From UBA2421 sp964641895 (GTDB lineage: Bacteria > Planctomycetota > Phycisphaerae > Tepidisphaerales > Tepidisphaeraceae): a stretch of 28,668 nucleotides of DNA. The position numbers were made by a program, and so were the translations under genes. The stretch covers positions 1-28,668 of the forward strand of contig CAZXLA010000029.1 in assembly GCA_964641895.1 (NCBI GenBank), given 5' to 3'. Numbering within the stretch: position 1 is the first letter of the stretch; each line of letters begins with the position of its first letter. The notes beneath the pieces were generated by a model that made no database searches, was not told the origin of the DNA, and saw only the letters and a list, made by a program, of their open reading frames with translations. Below, one piece after another: positions 23,717 to 28,668 of this stretch.

Positions 23717-23784
23717 CATTGTGCCGCGTGGCACAATGCAGCGCGTCGCACTTGCACATCGCCAATTGTGCCACGTGGCACAAT
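23717..23784. repeat. Pair of REP-like palindromes (right copy, inverted)
   Basis: A near-perfect palindrome (core TTGTGCCGCGTGGCACAA, 23719-23736) is followed by the perfect 20-bp palindrome at 23765-23784, identical to the one at 1276-1295. The imperfect element is the exact reverse complement of 1333-1350, and the order of the two is swapped, so this locus is an inverted copy of the left pair. The spacer (27 nt) is not conserved. It lies 15 nt after the aroDE stop codon, where it could also act as a 3' hairpin. Confidence 0.8.
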
Positions 23785-23860
23785 CACTCCAATTCGTCGT
23801 AACTCGTTTATTCACAGCAACTTAAAGCATTTTTGAAAAACACCCGACCCTAACACAATG

Positions 23861-23953
23861 TTAAGCAGCCCCCGAATTCGCCTTACCCATTCCGCCGATA
23901 TAGATCACGCCCTGTAACCCCGGCAAAGGATCGCCGCGGGCATCGGTTGCCAT
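23861..23953 (-). other. Short coding-like tail downstream of the RM gene
   Basis: A 30-codon frame (ATG to TAA) directly after the RM stop codon, in another frame, reads MATDARGDPLPGLQGVIYIG and ends KANSGAA. The Gly/Asp/Pro pattern looks protein-like, perhaps the end of a lost gene, but it has no ribosome site and I do not recognise it. The rest of the 23785-23973 gap shows nothing else. Confidence 0.2.
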
Positions 23954-23973
23954 GCCGGGCTGCGAAATTCGCT

Positions 23974-26900
23974 CTACATCGTGAAGCGGCCTTCGCCGGT
24001 TCGCCTCGCCTGGCCGAGGGAGACCAGCGTGTCGAGAATCTCTTTGATCCGTTCGGCGTTGGGGCGCGAGAAGGATTTGACGAGTTGTTCCAGCGTCGCC
24101 GGCCCGCCCAGCGCCGCCAGCGCTTCGCGCACCGCTTTGGCTTGTTCGGCCATCGATTTGGGCCACGGGCGCTTGGGGATTTTAGATTTGCGATTTGCGA
24201 TTTGCGATTCTGCGGAGCGTTTTTTGCCCTTGCCCCCGCCGCCCTTCTCGCGCTCGACCCCGGGCAACTCCAACTGCGTCGCGCCCCGAATCTGAAACTC
24301 CGGGCGCAGCCACCGGATCAGCCCGCGTTTTTCTTCTTCCGCCCGCTGTTGGTTCAGCGCGACCAGCTTCTCCAGAATCTGCTCATCGCTCAAGTCCACC
24401 GGCCAGCCGTAGGCGTCGAACACCGCCGCGTCCAGGTCGTCGTGAATCTGTTTCAGGACGCTCACCAACCCCTGATCGTGAATCGTCTTGTCCTTTGCTG
24501 AAAGCGTCTCGCCGGTGCGGAGCTTTTCCAGCACGTTGTACATGTGGGTGATGGTCAACCCCGGATGCGCTGCCTGCTGCCGCTTGCGATGCGCGTCAAG
24601 CTGCTCGCCGAGATCGCGGATGCGTCCTTTCTGTTCGTCTGTCGCGGTCGGGAAGGGGAATGTAGTGGCGCACCGCGTATTGTATACAGGGGTATTCGCA
24701 ACTCCGTGGCGGCCACCGAGCCGGCCTGCGTGTGTTGCATGACATTTAGACGACAGAACGCTAAGAATGTACGCATCGTCCGATGTAATCGAACGTAGTT
24801 TTTGATCTGGAAGTACAGCAGAATCGACAAAGACGAAATAGCGTTTTGGAGAGTTTTCTACGGTAACGATGAATCGTTTCATGTCGCCGATGGCAGCGCG
24901 AAGCTCCTCCCTGTTGGCTTCAAACAGCCACCATTCGCGTCGCAGCCGCGGATTTCGTTCTTCTTTTCGCTCCTCGCGCGTGTAATCGTGAAGATATTGG
25001 TAGGCGGCCGGGTATTGGTCCCGGATCTGCGATTCGTCGAAACCAAAGAAATCGAGAGCACGCACGCCTCGCGCACCCTGCGCAACGTCGCGGCCATTGA
25101 GGTACGGCCGTGCTCGAAGCGCCATCGCTTCGGCAGATGAAAACAGGCTCCTTGCCTTTTCTTCGCTGACAATGAGCGTTTGTGCGTAGGGTTTCATGCC
25201 TGCATGACACATATTGTCCCATGCTTTGAGCTCTCGAACCGAACTGACATCAATCAGAGGAGACAAGTCTGGAGGAATCGAATCAAGTGGGATGCGGACC
25301 AAATCTTGCCCAGACAATTCCGGTGATTCGGAGGAGGCGCGAGCGGATGAGTCGTGATCTGGGGCGATCAGCATCAGCGGGCGCGCGCTGTCTAGCATCG
25401 CAGAGCCCACAACGGTCATTGCGACCCGCACACTTGCTTCCGTGGACTCACCAGTCCACGGGTGATCAGGAATTGCATAAAGCAGACGCGCGCCTGCGTT
25501 GAGGGCCGGTGTGACCGCGGCCTGATTCTGCTGCAGGCGAAAGCGGCTTGTTGTGATCAATCCTGATCGCCGGACTTCCCGGCGCGCGACCTTGTTAGCG
25601 CCGGTCATCCAAAAATACATGACGAGATCGACGGCCTGCGTGACTTCGGCATACGTTGAAGTGATCGCGTCAACGTAACCATCGCCGAGTTCAGCGCGCA
25701 TGTTTCGATTAGCGACAAACGGTGGATTCCCGATGACGAAATCCGCCTTTGGCCATTCCGCCTTACGCGGATTGACGTAGCGGTACACGGGCACGCGAGC
25801 GGTGTCATCTGGCACGTCTTCACCGGTGACGGGGTGTTTCTTGGTCGTCTTCCCGTCCCACTGGCTGACGGGCTTGCCGCGTTCGTCGAGAACCAGTTCC
25901 TTCTTGTCATAAGCCAGTAGGGCATCCCGGCAATCGATGTTGTGGAACGCCTTGAGCACCGGTTCGCGCGGCTGCGTGTTGCCGTGGGTCCGGAAGTGCC
26001 ACTGGAGATAACCGATCCACAGCACCAGATCGGCGATGGCGGCGGCGCGGGGGTTGATTTCGATGCCGAGGAACTGGTGCGGGTCGACCGTCTGGCCCTT
26101 CCATTCGAACGCCGACTGGATGTGCCCAAGTTGCCGCAGCCAATCCAGCACCTCGCCTTCCAGGTCTTTCATGCGGGCCATCGAGACGTAGAGAAAGTTC
26201 CCTGTGCCGCAGGCCGAATCCAGCACGATCGTGTTGCAGAGCTTGTCGAGGAACTTGAGCGCTTCGGCGACGGCATCTTTGGTTTTCCCGGCGTTAGCCA
26301 GTGCCAGCGACGCGGTGCGGGCGGCATCCCAGTCATCCCGCAGCGGCTCGATGATCGTGGGCAGCACCAGTCGTTCAACATAAGCGCGGGGGGTGTAGTG
26401 GGCGCCGAGCTTGTGGCGTTCATCCGGATGAAGGGCGCGCTCCAGCAGCGTGCCGAAGATGGAGGGTTCGACGTCTTTCCAATCCGACTCGGCAGCGTCG
26501 ATGAGGATTTGAAGTTGTGAAGCGGTGAGCGGAAGCGCGTCCTGTTCTTCAAACAACCCGCCGTTGAATTTCAGCAGCTTCTGGCGAAGCACAGCGCTGA
26601 ACCCGCCGGAGTCCATTTCCTTCCACACCTGGCGGATGGTGTGGGGAAAGTGCTCGGGCTTGTCCTTCAGTTCCGTGAGCAATTTGGTGAAGGCGTGATC
26701 GGGGATGAGCTTCACGTCTTCGGCGAAGAGCGTGAAGAGGCAGCGCATGAGGAAATGCGCCACCGCTTCAGGATCGTGCTTCTGGGCTTCAAGGCTCTTG
26801 GCGAGCCGGGCGAGCTTGTCGGCGATCTCACGCGTGACCTTGGCGCTGATGCGGGATGGGTCGAGCGAGAGCGGTTCGAGCCAGACATTCTTGAGCCGTT

Positions 26901-27462
26901 CGAGCACCGCCGGGTCGGTGAGTTGTTCGAGCTTGATGCGGTGCGACTGCGCGCTGGGAAACGCGGTGTAGACCTTGCCAAGTCGGGAAAAATCCGCGTA
27001 AAGCTCGATGGAGTAGCCGACATCGACCACGAGCAGGAACGGTGGGTTATCATCCGGCAGGGCGCGAACGTAGCTTTCGGCCTGCCCGCGGGCGGCGATC
27101 ATGGCATCGTCCCATCCCTTGGTATCGCGCACGCCGTGCCCGCGGCGGCGCGTCGGGGCGTTGCCGAGGATTTCTTCCGTTTCATCGCGCTTCCTGGTGC
27201 TGCCCTGCTTGGTTTCGCAGACGAAACAGCCGTGGCGGTAAAGATCGATGAAGCCGGTGGTGGAAGAGCCGTCGGCGCTTTTGAACGCGACGCACTTATC
27301 AAAGACGTAGCGGTTTTTGGTTTCGTCATCCCCGGAAGGATCGGGGCGCGGCACGCCGAGAAGATCGCTCATTTCTGCGAGAAAGAGCTGATAATTGGCC
27401 CGTTCGCTGGCCCCGGATGCGGCCCAGCGGGCGATGAAAGTTTTCGGATCGATTATGGGCAT
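23974..27462 (-). CDS. Type IIL (MmeI-like) restriction-modification protein
   Basis: This 1162-residue single-chain protein probably carries DNA cleavage, adenine methylation and target recognition together. The N-terminus FIARWAASGASERANYQLFLAEM followed by DLLGVPRPDP is the MmeI-family start. IDLYRHGCFVCETKQGS gives Asp73, Glu83 and Lys85, a PD-(D/E)xK nuclease triad with the 10- and 2-residue spacing of MmeI. A helical spacer follows, then HYTPR, AdoMet motif I LDSACGTGNF (about 414-423) and the catalytic NPPF (579-582). A target recognition domain spans roughly 730-940 (AWDNMCHAGMKPYAQTLI, RPYLNGRD). The tail holds a helix (YGWPVDLSDEQILEKLVALN), a heptamer-derived insert and a winged-helix-like end. 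The ATG at 27462 is preferred over a TTG at 27495. The frame is intact. No separate specificity, helicase or control gene is nearby. Confidence 0.9.
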   Translation of the reverse strand: MPIIDPKTFIARWAASGASERANYQLFLAEMSDLLGVPRPDPSGDDETKNRYVFDKCVAFKSADGSSTTGFIDLYRHGCFVCETKQGSTRKRDETEEILGNAPTRRRGHGVRDTKGWDDAMIAARGQAESYVRALPDDNPPFLLVVDVGYSIELYADFSRLGKVYTAFPSAQSHRIKLEQLTDPAVLERLKNVWLEPLSLDPSRISAKVTREIADKLARLAKSLEAQKHDPEAVAHFLMRCLFTLFAEDVKLIPDHAFTKLLTELKDKPEHFPHTIRQVWKEMDSGGFSAVLRQKLLKFNGGLFEEQDALPLTASQLQILIDAAESDWKDVEPSIFGTLLERALHPDERHKLGAHYTPRAYVERLVLPTIIEPLRDDWDAARTASLALANAGKTKDAVAEALKFLDKLCNTIVLDSACGTGNFLYVSMARMKDLEGEVLDWLRQLGHIQSAFEWKGQTVDPHQFLGIEINPRAAAIADLVLWIGYLQWHFRTHGNTQPREPVLKAFHNIDCRDALLAYDKKELVLDERGKPVSQWDGKTTKKHPVTGEDVPDDTARVPVYRYVNPRKAEWPKADFVIGNPPFVANRNMRAELGDGYVDAITSTYAEVTQAVDLVMYFWMTGANKVARREVRRSGLITTSRFRLQQNQAAVTPALNAGARLLYAIPDHPWTGESTEASVRVAMTVVGSAMLDSARPLMLIAPDHDSSARASSESPELSGQDLVRIPLDSIPPDLSPLIDVSSVRELKAWDNMCHAGMKPYAQTLIVSEEKARSLFSSAEAMALRARPYLNGRDVAQGARGVRALDFFGFDESQIRDQYPAAYQYLHDYTREERKEERNPRLRREWWLFEANREELRAAIGDMKRFIVTVENSPKRYFVFVDSAVLPDQKLRSITSDDAYILSVLSSKCHATHAGRLGGRHGVANTPVYNTRCATTFPFPTATDEQKGRIRDLGEQLDAHRKRQQAAHPGLTITHMYNVLEKLRTGETLSAKDKTIHDQGLVSVLKQIHDDLDAAVFDAYGWPVDLSDEQILEKLVALNQQRAEEEKRGLIRWLRPEFQIRGATQLELPGVEREKGGGGKGKKRSAESQIANRKSKIPKRPWPKSMAEQAKAVREALAALGGPATLEQLVKSFSRPNAERIKEILDTLVSLGQARRTGEGRFTM
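24178..24210 (-). repeat. In-frame heptamer repeat inside the RM gene
   Basis: On the coding strand, three copies of AATCGCA and a degenerate end (AATCTAAAATC) encode ESQIANRKSKI within a Lys/Gly-rich linker near the C-terminus. Seven-base units of this kind are, to my knowledge, widespread between genes in planctomycete-type genomes. Here the array has entered coding sequence without breaking the frame (33 nt, 11 codons). Confidence 0.75.
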
Positions 27463-27482
27463 CCCTTGGCACCGGAGTCTAA

Positions 27483-27502
27483 CCGAACGCGCCAAAGTTC
27501 GG
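27483..27502. promoter_or_regulatory. Inverted repeat upstream of the RM gene
   Basis: CCGAAC and GTTCGG flank an 8-nt centre, 21 nt before the RM start codon. It could be an operator or a leader hairpin that limits RM expression. Six-base arms in GC-rich DNA can also arise by chance. Confidence 0.3.
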
Positions 27503-27582
27503 AACGATGCCGTGCGGGCCTGGGCATCGTGTGGCGAAGGGTTCGGCGCGATGTATAGGCTCGTGTTTACGAAAGAACCTGA

Positions 27583-27885
27583 ACGGACGTTCGCAGCGGC
27601 CCCGCGGCATCAGAAGAAATTCCCCGCACAGATCCCAAACCGCCGCGACGGCCTCGCGATCGCCGCTTTGTTGAAATCCGAACGTCGCGAAAGTATTTCG
27701 GCCTGCCCGATCCCTCCACGCAGCCCACCCCCGCCGCCACGACCCGGCCGGCATCGCAGCCCGCCCTCATCGGCCCTTTCGACGACGACATCGGCCGGTT
27801 CGCCAAAAAGATCGTCGCGGACTGGGACAACGACGCGGCGTGGGCGGCGACGCGGCCTTCGACGCAGCCGGCGACGCCGCCGTGA
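27583..27885 (+). pseudogene. Coding-like fragment without a start codon
   Basis: In the 500-bp gap between the RM gene and the BrnT gene, one plus-strand frame is open from 27583 to the TGA at 27883-27885. Its last 65 codons have clear coding character: KYFGLPDPSTQPTPAA, a Thr/Pro/Gln-rich linker, GPFDDDIGRFAKKIVADWDN, then AAWAATRPSTQP. Third positions are mostly G or C and the composition is acidic, unlike the Arg/Pro-rich text of the other frames. No ATG, GTG or TTG opens the frame, and it is closed upstream by TGA (27580) and TAG (27556). It looks like the 3' end of a gene whose front has been lost. I do not recognise the family. Confidence 0.35.
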
Positions 27886-27905
27886 TCGATGCTCATCCGG
27901 GAGTC

Positions 27906-27934
27906 TTGCCAACCACCGATAACGGTAGTACTCT
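27906..27934 (+). promoter_or_regulatory. Candidate promoter/operator of the toxin pair
   Basis: TTGCCA (27906-27911), a 17-nt spacer and TACTCT (27929-27934) could be a weak promoter for the BrnT-like gene. An imperfect palindrome ACCGATAACGGT (27915-27926) lies between the boxes, a position suited to autorepression by the downstream DNA-binding partner. Confidence 0.3.
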
Positions 27935-27962
27935 ACGCGCAAATGACGAGGATAAGCCGCTC

Positions 27963-28298
27963 GTGCGTTATCACGAACGATTCGAATGGGACGTGACCAA
28001 AGCGAAGCGTAATCTCGCTGAGCACGGCGTCGCGCTCGAAGAGGCTGAACTTGTGCTCGGACAGGATGACGCCGAGAATTACCTGCTCGAATTCTACGAC
28101 GACGAGCACAGCACAGATGAAGACCGCTATTGCACGATCGGGTCGCTGCCCGAGGATCGAAACATCGTGCTGCGAATAACCTGGACCGAGCGCGCCGATG
28201 ATTTGGGCACGGTCAGCAGAATCATCAGCGTGCGAACTGCCAGTCGTCGTCAAAGGAGCGAATATGCCAAAGAAATCCGTCGAAGACTCCGCCAGTAG
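27963..28298 (+). CDS. brnT: BrnT-family toxin
   Basis: This protein of about 111 residues resembles BrnT, the ribonuclease toxin of type II BrnT/BrnA modules, which has a RelE-like fold and stops growth by cutting RNA. It shows the family opening FEWDVTKAKRNLAEHGVALEEAELVL, the middle DRYCTIGSLPEDRNIVLRITWTE, and the ending RIISVRTASRRQRSEYA, corresponding to the usual 'ISARKATRRERRAYE' element. The insert before DRYCTIG (DDAENYLLEFYDDEHSTDE) is somewhat long. The GTG at 27963 is chosen because GAGG lies upstream and the family start follows at once; a longer frame to 27840 has no support. The end overlaps the partner gene by 35 nt. Confidence 0.75.
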   Translation: MRYHERFEWDVTKAKRNLAEHGVALEEAELVLGQDDAENYLLEFYDDEHSTDEDRYCTIGSLPEDRNIVLRITWTERADDLGTVSRIISVRTASRRQRSEYAKEIRRRLRQ

Positions 28299-28662
28299 AC
28301 GCCGGCTGCGGCTTGGGCGGAGTTCACGAGTGGACATCAAGCGGCTTGGGCGCGCGATGTCGCGACCCGAAATCGACGACGACGGGCTGCCGCCGCCGTC
28401 ACGTCGCGTCGTGCGCGATTCGGACGGACGACTGCCGGGCAAACCGCCCGGCGCGATCCGCGATGCGATTCTGCGTGCGCTGGGAGTCCGCGGCATCACG
28501 CGGTATCAACTTTGGAAAATGGCTCGAGGCTACTGCGCCACGTTGCCGGAGTCGGCGGTGTATGAGTTCCTGCGCGGGCAGCGGGCGATCAGCGTGACGT
28601 ATTGCGAATCGCTGCTGGCGGCGCTGAATTTGGCGGTGATGCCCCTGCGCAAGTCGGCGTAA
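28264..28662 (+). CDS. Helix-turn-helix partner, putative antitoxin
   Basis: The 132-residue product has a basic, probably flexible N-terminal half (MPKKSVEDSASRRRLRLG, then DIKRLGRAMSRPE and DDDGLPPPSRRVVRDSDGRL). A C-terminal XRE-like helical domain follows: AIRDAILRALGVRGITRYQL, then LPESAVYEFLRGQRAISVTY, then LLAALNLAVMPL. The order is that of the lambda-repressor type, helix, turn and recognition helix near ESAVYEFLRG. AAGGAG lies 5 nt before the ATG at 28264, inside the toxin gene, so a toxin-antitoxin operon is likely. Classical BrnA antitoxins carry a ribbon-helix-helix or AT-hook-like domain instead, so this is an unusual partner. The gene is complete and stops 6 nt before the window ends. 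Confidence 0.7.
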   Translation: MPKKSVEDSASRRRLRLGRSSRVDIKRLGRAMSRPEIDDDGLPPPSRRVVRDSDGRLPGKPPGAIRDAILRALGVRGITRYQLWKMARGYCATLPESAVYEFLRGQRAISVTYCESLLAALNLAVMPLRKSA

Positions 28663-28668
28663 CGGTGC

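Noticed and set aside
23974..27462. BREX PglX or DISARM methylase identity for the large RM gene
   Set aside because: The MmeI-type N-terminus with a nuclease triad, and the absence of any BREX or DISARM partner genes nearby, favour a stand-alone type IIL enzyme.
27395..27922. 175-codon plus-strand frame before the toxin gene
   Set aside because: It begins antisense to the RM gene and turns into a Pro/Arg-rich string. The neighbouring frame ending at 27885 has the better coding character.
27840..27962. Upstream extension of the BrnT-like gene to an ATG-type start at 27840
   Set aside because: The extra 41 residues do not resemble the family and overlap the coding-like fragment. The GTG at 27963 gives the expected N-terminus.
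1..28668. tRNA, rRNA or CRISPR array
   Set aside because: Reading both strands I saw no cloverleaf-like tRNA sequence, no rRNA segment and no regularly spaced repeats. A covariance-model scan would be needed to exclude small RNAs.

Overview
The window looks like bacterial chromosome of moderately high GC, most likely from a planctomycete of the Phycisphaerae type. This rests on gene content and style: Thr-Gln-Pro-rich linkers, a fused AroD-AroE enzyme, a Maf/NeuABC nonulosonic acid set, and heptamer repeats of a kind I associate with such genomes. It is an inference, because no rRNA or other phylogenetic marker is present.

Layout. (1) Left edge, 1-1.8 kb, accessory: an Imm11-like immunity protein, a pair of 18-20 bp palindromes, and the C-terminal remnant of a tyrosine recombinase. 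(2) 1.9-11.6 kb: a class III aminotransferase, an RND efflux pair (adaptor plus permease), a divergent alkaline-phosphatase-superfamily protein, a membrane histidine kinase with a CXXCH sensor domain, and a small unknown protein. (3) 11.8-19.3 kb, minus strand: a compact operon running maf, a SPASM-domain protein, neuA, neuB, neuC, followed by an HDOD protein. Three of the four junctions overlap by 4 nt. (4) 19.3-23.7 kb: a small membrane protein, surE diverging from nnrE, then pdxJ overlapping aroDE. (5) Right edge, 23.7-28.7 kb, accessory: a second palindrome pair in inverted order, a single-chain MmeI-like (type IIL) restriction-modification protein, an orphan coding fragment, and a BrnT-type toxin overlapping a helix-turn-helix partner.

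The most interesting part is region 3. Maf proteins transfer nonulosonic acids to flagellin, and NeuC, NeuB and NeuA make and activate such sugars. The fifth gene has a radical-SAM-like body and an intact C-terminal SPASM cysteine set, but lacks the CxxxCxxC motif that would bind the catalytic cluster. It also carries an N-terminal nucleotidyltransferase-like region. It resembles the 'spiro-SPASM' family and is the obvious unknown in the pathway. Sequences resembling flagellar sigma-28 promoters sit before maf and before the HDOD gene, which would tie the operon to flagellar assembly.

The two palindrome pairs mark the left and right limits of the housekeeping-like block, with mobile or defence genes outside both. 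Several genes that lack a Shine-Dalgarno sequence have a -10-like hexamer only 6-12 nt before the start codon, suggesting leaderless or nearly leaderless transcripts.
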